Assembly: GCA_003540955.1 (NCBI GenBank)
Contig: DPMX01000230.1
Location: 1-6,409, forward strand
Direction: 5' to 3'
Length of the DNA: 6,409 nucleotides
Source: Gammaproteobacteria bacterium
GTDB lineage: Bacteria; Pseudomonadota; Gammaproteobacteria; Ga0077536
Shown here: piece by piece, positions 1 to 5,687 of the stretch
Layout of the letters: each line of letters begins with the position of its first letter
How positions within the stretch are numbered: position 1 is the first letter of the stretch
The notes under the pieces: model-generated
Seen by the model: only the letters and a program-made list of their open reading frames with translations
What the model was told of the DNA's origin: nothing
The model's database searches: none
Made by a program: the position numbers and the translations under genes

Positions 1-2
1 GT

Positions 3-55
3 AGGTGAAACCTATGCCGGGGTTCGGCATACACCTCACAATAGTCTTGTGTAGG
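3..55. repeat. Cluster of overlapping potential hairpins downstream of the monooxygenase gene
   Basis: TATGCCG (13-19) pairs with CGGCATA (25-31) around GGGTT. Outside it AGGTG (3-7) pairs with CACCT (32-36), leaving an AAACC bulge. Next, CACAA (37-41) pairs with TTGTG (47-51) and can extend by CCT (34-36) with AGG (53-55) across a one-base bulge. The outer stem and this extension share 34-36, so they exclude each other. On the minus strand this is 30-80 nt past the monooxygenase stop; a U-tract, if any, would lie outside the window. On the plus strand six T follow at 63-68, 7 nt after the paired part. Confidence 0.45.
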
Positions 56-85
56 AGGAGGCTTTTTTGACATAAAGAATAACCT

Positions 86-1312
86 TCAATCTTCGAGAAA
101 TTCGTAAGGGTTAATGGCGGCAATTCCGTGTAATAAGACATCGGGTTGCCGGAACTCCTCGAAACGTGCCGCCTCCTTTTTATTTTGCGGAGGACCGCTC
201 AAATAACAGCCGAGATCTGCACTACGTTTAAGGAGCGCACGCCCTACACGAAGCCGCTCTTGCTCCCACTCGTAGAGCGCCGTGGACCTCTCTCGAATTG
301 GTTTTTCGAATGCGCATGCCAAAGTGGAAGCATCTCCAGCGGCCTTCGAGACCCCAAATCCGATGTGCGGTCGCGCGGTGAATGCGGCATCACCTATCAA
401 GGCGGCACGTTTGAATAAGAGTCGCTCGCTTCCTAGCTCAACTACAGGTTGTATAAAAGGATGTTCAGTGTTGTGCACAACTGCTTGGAATTGAGGCGGT
501 AAGAGAGCTTGAGCATCATCGCGCATCGCCGCAGTAACTGAGTGGCGAATCTGGTGCGGAGCTATTCCATCCGGGTGATAGGCTCCATCATTATCGGTAA
601 ACATTTCCGTTTTTGCCGCGCCAGAAGGGGTCGGGCGGTACCAAACCCAGTTGTAAAAACGTTCTCCTGGTACACAGGTGTCCTTTGGCCCAGCGACAGT
701 GTAGCCAAGCATATGCTCACCTGGAGGCAGATAGAAGGCCATGCGGTCCCGGAGTTGTTCTCCAATCTTTATGGGGATACGAGCCTCGGGGACCAGGCCC
801 CTCCAAGCAACATAGCCTGTGTAATTGAGTTGAAGCTCCGGGAAAAGTGATTCTCGCACCACCGAACGGAGGCCGTCGGCTCCAATGACCCAGTCAAATG
901 CCTGATGCGAACCATCGTCAAATTCCACCATGGCCTCGTCGTCCATAGTTTCCAGCGCTGACACCGTTACGCCATTGTGATAACGATCATCTGGAAATTT
1001 CGTGCGGAGAAAGCGATACAGTAACCCCCATGAAGTAAACAGTTGGGGTGCTTCTATGCGTGCGACAATTTCTCCATCCTGAGAAAATAAAGTTCGCCCA
1101 TGGGCCTCGACCCCCATGGCAGTTTGAATTTCAGCCCCCGCCTGTCGAAACGCATCAAATAATTCTTTGTGCGGCGTGATCCCGGCACCGCGGCTAGCGA
1201 GTTGTTCTCCAGTACGTTCAAAGATATGAACGTCCCAACCTCGACGTCGCAATAATAACCCTACTGTCAAACCTGACATTGAGCCGCCAACGACCCCAAT
1301 TGTACCGCGCAT
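86..1312 (-). CDS. FAD-dependent monooxygenase, 2,6-dihydroxypyridine 3-monooxygenase-like
   Basis: A 408-residue class A flavoprotein hydroxylase, expected to be cytosolic and to hydroxylate an aromatic or heteroaromatic ring using NAD(P)H and O2. The sequence shows an N-terminal Rossmann FAD site (VVGGSMSGL, residues 7-15) ending in an acidic ribose-binding residue (IFER, E32). It has a DG motif (IGADGLRSVVR, 143-153), a YVAWRG segment (167-172), and a GD motif with a following RPH (ALIGDAAFTARPH, 304-316). The GGSxSG variant together with WRG and RPH resembles the Arthrobacter nicotinovorans dihydroxypyridine hydroxylase family rather than UbiH or salicylate hydroxylase; this is from memory. 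The ATG start has a close AGGA at 1316-1319. It lies 87 nt after the VOC gene with no clear promoter between them, so cotranscription is likely. The substrate cannot be assigned from sequence. Length is normal for the family and no damage is visible. Confidence 0.88.
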   Translation of the reverse strand: MRGTIGVVGGSMSGLTVGLLLRRRGWDVHIFERTGEQLASRGAGITPHKELFDAFRQAGAEIQTAMGVEAHGRTLFSQDGEIVARIEAPQLFTSWGLLYRFLRTKFPDDRYHNGVTVSALETMDDEAMVEFDDGSHQAFDWVIGADGLRSVVRESLFPELQLNYTGYVAWRGLVPEARIPIKIGEQLRDRMAFYLPPGEHMLGYTVAGPKDTCVPGERFYNWVWYRPTPSGAAKTEMFTDNDGAYHPDGIAPHQIRHSVTAAMRDDAQALLPPQFQAVVHNTEHPFIQPVVELGSERLLFKRAALIGDAAFTARPHIGFGVSKAAGDASTLACAFEKPIRERSTALYEWEQERLRVGRALLKRSADLGCYLSGPPQNKKEAARFEEFRQPDVLLHGIAAINPYEFLED

Positions 1313-1391
1313 TCTTCCTGTAGCTTAGCCTTTAGACGGGTAATCCGTTTTTTTGAATGGTCGACTGAGTGAACTGGCCCGATATAGGGCT

Positions 1392-1413
1392 ACGAAGCTT
1401 CAAGGAGCTTCGT
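1392..1413. repeat. 8-bp inverted repeat enclosing the VOC stop codon
   Basis: ACGAAGCT (1392-1399) and AGCTTCGT (1406-1413) are perfect complements with a 6-nt loop that contains the TGA stop of the VOC gene. A second short stem (GCCC 1377-1380 with GGGC 1387-1390) follows at once in the direction of transcription. There is no U-tract, so this is more likely a 3'-end or intercistronic mRNA structure than an intrinsic terminator. Confidence 0.45.
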
Positions 1414-1819
1414 CGAAAAAGTTTAGTTCAATCATGAGCCCATCGGGGTCGTCAAGAAATAATTGTTGAAGATCAAATTCGGGGACGACCCGATGCTTGT
1501 AAGGCACGTTTAACCTTTCTAGCTTGGCACGAAATTCTTGAATACTGCCATCGGAGCATCGGAATGCAATATGGTCTAGGGCGCCGGTGCCACCGTCTGG
1601 CGCTGCTTCCGGTTTATCTAGATATTTTTCGAAACCCCCACTACCATCATCAGCCGCGAGGTGAACAATTGCCTTGCCGTCTATATATAGCCAGTATCCT
1701 GGGAACTCAAATGGCGGCCGAAAGCCGACATCTAGTCCTAGCGTCTCCACGTAAAACCGCTTAGTGAGCTCAAGATCCCCTGCGAACACTAAGTAGTGAT
1801 CAAGTGATTGCACAGCCAT
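1400..1819 (-). CDS. VOC family (glyoxalase/bleomycin-resistance fold) protein
   Basis: A 139-residue small cytosolic metalloprotein with two beta-alpha-beta-beta-beta modules. Module 1 starts at LDHYLVF (6-12) and ends at AIVHLA (50-55). Module 2 starts at LDHIAF (81-86) and ends at MIELNF (129-134). The residues at the four usual metal-ligand positions are H8, H53, H83 and E131, so a divalent metal is probably bound. The family includes isomerases, dioxygenases, epimerases and resistance proteins, and the exact reaction is not predictable. A longer reading from 1873 adds 18 residues, but its first codons lie on a consensus -10 box. The ATG at 1819 follows a strong GGGAGGAG and gives the usual MAVQSLDH-type start, so I choose it. 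The stop codon sits in the loop of an 8-bp inverted repeat. The flavin monooxygenase follows in the same direction, suggesting a shared catabolic or detoxification role (inference). Confidence 0.87.
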   Translation of the reverse strand: MAVQSLDHYLVFAGDLELTKRFYVETLGLDVGFRPPFEFPGYWLYIDGKAIVHLAADDGSGGFEKYLDKPEAAPDGGTGALDHIAFRCSDGSIQEFRAKLERLNVPYKHRVVPEFDLQQLFLDDPDGLMIELNFFDEAP

Positions 1820-1822
1820 TTG

Positions 1823-1830
1823 CTCCTCCC
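1823..1830 (-). promoter_or_regulatory. Ribosome binding site of the VOC gene
   Basis: The minus strand reads GGGAGGAG, then CAA, then ATG. It is the strongest Shine-Dalgarno match among the visible starts and decides for the start at 1819 over the one at 1873. Confidence 0.8.
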
Positions 1831-1861
1831 GTAATTTTCCCAAACCTGGTCCGCCGTCGGG

Positions 1862-1867
1862 ATTATA
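1862..1867 (-). promoter_or_regulatory. Candidate sigma-70 -10 box before the VOC gene
   Basis: The minus strand carries a perfect TATAAT. Transcription would start near 1855, giving a leader of about 36 nt that includes the ribosome site at 1823-1830. The -35 region is poor: the best is GGAACA with a 19-nt spacer, 3 of 6 matches to TTGACA. The promoter may therefore need an activator or have moderate strength. It would drive the VOC gene and probably the monooxygenase independently of tatD. Confidence 0.5.
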
Positions 1868-1895
1868 CCGCAAAGTAAGTTTTCACTGTTCCATC

Positions 1896-1933
1896 AGCCT
1901 CCGATAGAGAATAGTGTTCTCCGGCGGTAGGCT
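1896..1933. repeat. Bulged inverted repeat upstream of the VOC promoter
   Basis: AGCCT (1896-1900) pairs with AGGCT (1929-1933), CCG (1901-1903) with CGG (1922-1924), and GAGAA (1907-1911) with TTCTC (1917-1921). This makes 13 pairs interrupted by an ATA bulge and a CGGT bulge around a TAGTG loop. It lies just upstream of the weak -35 region of the VOC promoter. No T-run follows on either strand, so it is not a clear terminator of tatD. It could be an operator or an mRNA 3'-end stabiliser (inference). Confidence 0.4.
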
Positions 1934-2025
1934 AGTCAGTTCTCAGACGTCGCGTAAGCACCAAAAACGAAATTATGCTGGTATGCGTTGCAATAAAATT
2001 TCTACATATAACGCTAATAAATTAA

Positions 2026-2796
2026 TTAAATACCAAATAATTTGAAAAAGTTATTACTAGTCCCTTCAGCTAGTTCTTCTACGCTTGTGTTGCGGAGCCT
2101 AGCGAGAAACTCGGCCGTGTGACGTACAAATGCTGGTTCATTTTGTCGTCCACGTTTTGGGACCGGCGCAAGCCACGGCGCATCGGTCTCGATAAGTAAC
2201 CGATCTAGGGGCAGGCGTTTTGCGACTTCACGTACGGCCTCGGCCGATTTGAAAGTGACAATGCCAGATATGGAGATGAAAAACCCAAGCTCTATCGCGG
2301 CGACTGCGGTCTCCCAATCCTCGACGAAACAGTGCATTACCCCTCCGACTTCTCTTGCATCTTCTTCACGTAGAATTGCAATAACATCAGTTGCAGCGTC
2401 TCGGGTATGAACGATTAAAGGTTTTCTTAATTCGCGTGCCGCCCGAATATGGCAACGAAAACGCTCACGTTGTCCGCTTAAATCCCCATCGGTACGAAAA
2501 TAATCCAGGCCCGTCTCACCAATGGCGACGATCAATGGGTCCCGGCCGAACTTTAATAATTCGTCAATCGATGGTTCCCGCGCTTCGTTATCAGTATTCG
2601 GGTGTACGCCCACGGAGGCGTATACATTGTCGTGTTCTAACGCCGTCTGGCGAACCTGAGCGAAGGTCTCCAGCTGCACGCAGACGCAGAGAATATGCGA
2701 TACGTCAGCTTCCATGGCGTCCGCCACTATACTTGCCACACTGCGCTCAGGAGACTCTAGTAGAGGTAAATGACAGTGCGAATCTACAAGTTTCAA
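2026..2796 (-). CDS. ycfH: TatD family metal-dependent hydrolase (YcfH type)
   Basis: A 256-residue TIM-barrel metallohydrolase of the TatD DNase family. The expected binuclear metal ligands are all visible: H7 and H9 (DSHCH), E94 (IGETGLD), H130 (IVHTRD), H155 (MHCF) and D205 (IETDAPWL). Family members studied act as Mg-dependent DNases or 3'-5' exonucleases and in DNA repair, and some cleave D-aminoacyl-tRNA; the role here is inferred. The position after holB matches E. coli ycfH, which argues for the YcfH branch over TatD of the Tat operon. The start is TTG: an in-frame TAA lies two codons upstream and the canonical KLVDSHCH begins right after it. No good ribosome site is visible. The gene is separated from holB by 238 bp, so it may have its own promoter. 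No terminator is evident downstream. Confidence 0.93.
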   Translation of the reverse strand: MKLVDSHCHLPLLESPERSVASIVADAMEADVSHILCVCVQLETFAQVRQTALEHDNVYASVGVHPNTDNEAREPSIDELLKFGRDPLIVAIGETGLDYFRTDGDLSGQRERFRCHIRAARELRKPLIVHTRDAATDVIAILREEDAREVGGVMHCFVEDWETAVAAIELGFFISISGIVTFKSAEAVREVAKRLPLDRLLIETDAPWLAPVPKRGRQNEPAFVRHTAEFLARLRNTSVEELAEGTSNNFFKLFGI

Positions 2797-3034
2797 CTTT
2801 TAGAACCCCGTTTAGGCACAAGTTATCGCGTCACAAGTTTACTATAGTCATGCCTATGGCTCTCTTGCTGAAAACGATGGCAAGGCCTTACATCAACTTC
2901 CGCGCAATAGCTAACAACAAACTCTGGTCATCTTAGGCTAGGAGAAAGTTCCATTAGACCACTTTTTCACGCGGCCTCTCTATTTTTGTCGCCGGGCATA
3001 GGGAAATTACCGCTCTGCCGTATTTTTATCATTT
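2797..3034. other. holB-tatD intergenic gap without a recognisable gene
   Basis: I read this 238-bp stretch on the coding strand. It holds only a 21-codon ATG frame just after holB with no ribosome site, and no PilZ-like protein or remnant is visible. A TATAGT hexamer lies near 2840-2846 without a matching -35. The direct repeats before tatD are listed separately. A weak stem with G-U pairs (about 2957-2978) has no U-tract. Confidence 0.6.
2817..2839. repeat. Tandem 8-bp direct repeat in the tatD leader
   Basis: CACAAGTT occurs at 2817-2824 and 2832-2839, a period of 15 bp. A third partial copy, ACAAGTT, lies at 2786-2792 within the first codons of tatD. On the coding strand they read AACTTGTG. 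The spacing is compatible with a repeated protein-binding site near the tatD start, but chance cannot be excluded. Confidence 0.35.
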
Positions 3035-4033
3035 TTAGCTACGAATGGCATCAGAAAGCCCGAGCCACAGCGACGCAACCATATCTGCTTCTCGAGGCCT
3101 TGCATTCGACGCAATTAGTCCTTTGCTGTGAAGAAGGAAATCCAAGAATAAATATAGGCGTTTTGAGTTTAGATGATCTATGAATGGGGACAACTCTTCG
3201 ATAGATAACGGGCTGGCGCGATCGTAGAAATTAACACACCCAAACTTAGCAAGTATTAGTTGTGTAGTTATGGAAATCATATTATCTAGCAATTCTTCTA
3301 ACGGCAGGTCACCAAACGCCTTCGCCTCACTAAGTGGGTGCGCGCGGTTTTGTTCCAAATCTACAATAGATTTAAGTATCGCGGCACTCTGGTCAAGGTT
3401 AGGATCTTTTGCCATCGCCAGGGCCTTCAACGGAGCCCCATTCGATTGTTTAAAAAGATGATCAACTCGATCCTGGTCTGCAGTGGGTAGCTGAGCTGAA
3501 AGCCACTGAATTGAGCTGGCTTCTTCAACGCGCTCGCATGGGATTCGAATGCATCTGCTACGGACTGTCATCGGGATTTCAGCAAATCGATGGGCTACGA
3601 GCAAGAGAAGTGCACCTGATGGCGGTTCTTCTAATAATTTCAGAAGTGCATTTGACGCCGCTCTATTCATAGAATCAGCAGGGAAGATCAGAACAATTTT
3701 ACCTGCGCCGTAGTGCGACTTTAGGCTATAGAAATCTAAAAGCTCCCGAACCTGGTCGATTAGGATGTTTTTCTTGCCATCTGCCGGATTCAAGGCTTTA
3801 AAGTCGGGATGATTTCCGGCTTGAAACAGTTTGCAACTGCGGCAAGCATCACACGCCTGAGTTTTCTTTGGAGTCGTTTCACACAGTATATATTTCGCGA
3901 AATCATGCCCTAATTGTTCAGCCCCAAGCCATTCGCGAGCACTAAATAAGAGCGCGTGTCCTAGACGACCACATTGCAACATCTGCAGCAGGTCTGCACA
4001 TTGTTTGGAGTACCAAGGATAAGTGCAATTCAA
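3035..4033 (-). CDS. holB: DNA polymerase III subunit delta'
   Basis: A 332-residue clamp-loader subunit (about 334 in E. coli). Delta' acts with delta and tau/gamma to open and load the beta sliding clamp at replication forks. The protein opens with the YPWY segment typical of HolB and has the zinc-binding set C51, C61, C64 and C67 (C-x9-C-x2-C-x2-C), followed by AGNHPDF (72-78). The AAA+ module includes the SNALLKLLEEPP segment (127-138) and the SRC arginine-finger motif (159-161). A Walker A sequence is missing, as expected because delta' does not hydrolyse ATP. The start is TTG and overlaps the tmk stop by 4 nt (TTGA); a later ATG (M18) would remove the conserved N-terminus. The ribosome site is weak, so translation is probably coupled to tmk. 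Confidence 0.95.
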   Translation of the reverse strand: MNCTYPWYSKQCADLLQMLQCGRLGHALLFSAREWLGAEQLGHDFAKYILCETTPKKTQACDACRSCKLFQAGNHPDFKALNPADGKKNILIDQVRELLDFYSLKSHYGAGKIVLIFPADSMNRAASNALLKLLEEPPSGALLLLVAHRFAEIPMTVRSRCIRIPCERVEEASSIQWLSAQLPTADQDRVDHLFKQSNGAPLKALAMAKDPNLDQSAAILKSIVDLEQNRAHPLSEAKAFGDLPLEELLDNMISITTQLILAKFGCVNFYDRASPLSIEELSPFIDHLNSKRLYLFLDFLLHSKGLIASNARPREADMVASLWLGLSDAIRS

Positions 4034-4659
4034 AATAAACGCTCACGTACAACCGATAAGATAGATTCATGGACGACCCCCTCTTTCGGGGAGCCATCAA
4101 TCACTACTATTCGATTTGGGTGATTCTCAGCAAGGTTCAAATAGCTCGCACGCACACGTTCAAAAAAACCACGTTGTTCCCCTTCGAAGCGATCAGTCGT
4201 GCCTCTCATCATGAGCCTGCGCAAAGCAACCTCTACATCAATATCTAGCAAAATAGTCAATTCAGGCGTCAAACCCGATTGCACTAGCTTTTCAAGTAAT
4301 ACAATCGCGGCGTTATCCAGCTCCCGACCACCACCTTGATAAGCATATGTAGCATCGGTGAACCGATCACAGATAACCCAGCGCCCTTTCGATAACGCAG
4401 GCCGGATAACTTTTGAAAGATGCTCGGCCCGCGCCGCAAACATCAATAGAAGTTCAGCGTGTCCCGTCATTGATGGTAAATCGGGATCAAGCACGATAGA
4501 ACGGATTGCTTCACCGAGTTTTGTGCCTCCCGGCTCTCGAGTGAGTTCTATTTCAACAGCATAATTCTGATTAAGTGCTTTTGCGAGTAGCGCACATTGG
4601 GTTGATTTGCCGACTCCCTCAATACCTTCAATCGTGATGAACTGTGGTTCATTCATCAT
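4030..4659 (-). CDS. tmk: Thymidylate kinase (dTMP kinase)
   Basis: A 209-residue cytosolic enzyme that phosphorylates dTMP to dTDP with ATP, the last dedicated step before dTTP. Visible motifs are the P-loop GIEGVGKST (12-20), the dTMP-contacting REPGG (41-45), DRF (98-100), and YQGGGR (107-112). The arginine-containing LID lies at about 152-163 (RGTTDRFEGEQR). Lack of a basic residue inside the P-loop together with arginines in the LID places it with bacterial type II enzymes. The ATG at 4659 overlaps the mltG stop (ATGA); a second ATG follows directly and could also be used. It sits between mltG and holB, the usual gammaproteobacterial order. Confidence 0.97.
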   Translation of the reverse strand: MMNEPQFITIEGIEGVGKSTQCALLAKALNQNYAVEIELTREPGGTKLGEAIRSIVLDPDLPSMTGHAELLLMFAARAEHLSKVIRPALSKGRWVICDRFTDATYAYQGGGRELDNAAIVLLEKLVQSGLTPELTILLDIDVEVALRRLMMRGTTDRFEGEQRGFFERVRASYLNLAENHPNRIVVIDGSPKEGVVHESILSVVRERLF

Positions 4660-5687
4660 TGTGTCTGCCTAGGAGACATTTGGTGCCGACCCACCGCCTC
4701 ATTATGTTCACGCAATGTGGTACTGAACTCATGACTACCGTCACCATTGCTTACGAAATAGAGAAATTTACCTTCTGCAGGGTTGATCGCGGCTCGGATT
4801 GAGTCTTCCCCAGGCATGGAGATCGGCGTTGGCGGAAGCCCTTGACGTGTGTAAGTATTATATTCGGTATCCCGTTCCAGATCTTTACGACGGAGATTAC
4901 CGTCGTAAAGATCTCCTAAGCCATAGATTACGGTGGGATCGGTCTGGAGCTTCATTCCGAGTTTCAGTCTACGCACGAACACCCCTGCAATTTGGTTTCT
5001 TTCTTCTGATCTGCCCGTTTCCTTTTCTATGATGGATGCCATGATGAGGGCATCCATCGATGTTTGATATGGGAGATCGAGAGTCCGCGATGTCCAGTGA
5101 TACTCTAGTATATCCCGCATTTGCCGGTACGCTCTTTGGAGAATCTGTATATCACTATCGCCGCTCGTAAAATAATAGGTTGATGGGAAAAAGCGCCCTT
5201 CTGCAGAACTCAAAGAGGCGTCGATCCTCGACAATATCCAAGCGACGTCTTTCCCGATAATGGTTTGTCGAAGATGCGGAGTTTGCGCCAACGTCTCGCG
5301 CATGTCAGAAAAATTACACCCTTCAATGAAGGTTATGTCGAATACTTTTACATCCCCCTCTACGAAACGATTTAGTAATTCGCGCGGAGTCACGCCGTCG
5401 TAGACCTCATAAACCCCAGCTTTAAGGTCAGAGCCTATATTAAGACGTCGTGCTTCCAAGACGAGGAATAAGTCATTTTCAAGCCATCTCGCCCTTTTCA
5501 TCTGACTTGCTATACGAGTCAAGCTTGTGCCGTACTCAATCTCAAACAGCGTGCTTGGGCGATCCAATTTTATGGGGCGGTCTAAATGAGCCTGCATATC
5601 TCGCCATGCCCAATTCGCAGCTACAGAAATGCACAGAAGAAGAGCGACAGCTGCCACAGTAGCGCATCGCCAAATTTTATGTCTCAA
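4656..5687 (-). CDS. mltG: Endolytic murein transglycosylase MltG (YceG-like)
   Basis: A 343-residue inner-membrane enzyme, close to the 340 of E. coli, that cuts nascent peptidoglycan glycan strands and so sets their length. It has a short basic N-terminus, one membrane segment (about 9-28) and a periplasmic domain. The catalytic region shows ASIIEKETG with the general acid/base E221, followed by ER..IAGVF.RRL and LQTDPTVIYGLG (247-258). Further conserved pieces are YNTYTRQGLPPTPI and the LYFVSNGDGSHEFS end. The start is TTG, overlapping the pabC stop by 4 nt (TTGA). An AGAGG 6 nt upstream supports it, and the first internal ATG would delete the membrane anchor. The coding sequence contains two unusually good inverted repeats, listed separately. 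Confidence 0.96.
   Translation of the reverse strand: MRHKIWRCATVAAVALLLCISVAANWAWRDMQAHLDRPIKLDRPSTLFEIEYGTSLTRIASQMKRARWLENDLFLVLEARRLNIGSDLKAGVYEVYDGVTPRELLNRFVEGDVKVFDITFIEGCNFSDMRETLAQTPHLRQTIIGKDVAWILSRIDASLSSAEGRFFPSTYYFTSGDSDIQILQRAYRQMRDILEYHWTSRTLDLPYQTSMDALIMASIIEKETGRSEERNQIAGVFVRRLKLGMKLQTDPTVIYGLGDLYDGNLRRKDLERDTEYNTYTRQGLPPTPISMPGEDSIRAAINPAEGKFLYFVSNGDGSHEFSTTLREHNEAVGRHQMSPRQTQ
4879..4914. repeat. Perfect 15-bp inverted repeat inside mltG
   Basis: The left arm AGATCTTTACGACGG (4879-4893) and right arm CCGTCGTAAAGATCT (4900-4914) are exact reverse complements around a 6-nt loop (AGATTA). The pairing stops sharply at both ends. It codes for Gly258 to Leu270 of MltG, a region alignable with other MltG proteins without an insertion (from memory). 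The mRNA would form a long perfect hairpin about 220 nt before the tmk start. Confidence 0.95.
5031..5058. repeat. Perfect 10-bp inverted repeat next to the MltG catalytic codon
   Basis: GATGGATGCC (5031-5040) and GGCATCCATC (5049-5058) are exact reverse complements with an 8-nt loop. The repeat codes for residues 210-219 and ends two codons before that for the catalytic E221. Confidence 0.9.

Noticed and set aside
13..31. tRNA or tmRNA T-arm (GGGGTTCGGC)
   Set aside because: Loop and stem lengths do not fit a T-arm and no acceptor or anticodon arm is visible.
53..69. Strong AGGAGGAGG followed by TTG on the plus strand, as a gene start
   Set aside because: The frame is TTG ACA TAA, ending after two codons.
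1336..1354. Short GC stem followed by seven T on the plus strand
   Set aside because: The stem is only 4 bp and no plus-strand gene ends there; on the coding strand the run is A, so it cannot terminate VOC transcription.
1820..1873. An 18-residue N-terminal extension of the VOC protein
   Set aside because: It has no ribosome site, its first codons coincide with a -10 box, and the strong site at 1823-1830 serves the ATG at 1819.
2391..2936. 181-codon plus-strand frame across tatD
   Set aside because: It is antisense to a clear TatD gene, and its product resembles no family I know.
2967..3032. 21-codon ATG frame directly after holB
   Set aside because: No ribosome site, no recognisable product, and its length is within chance.
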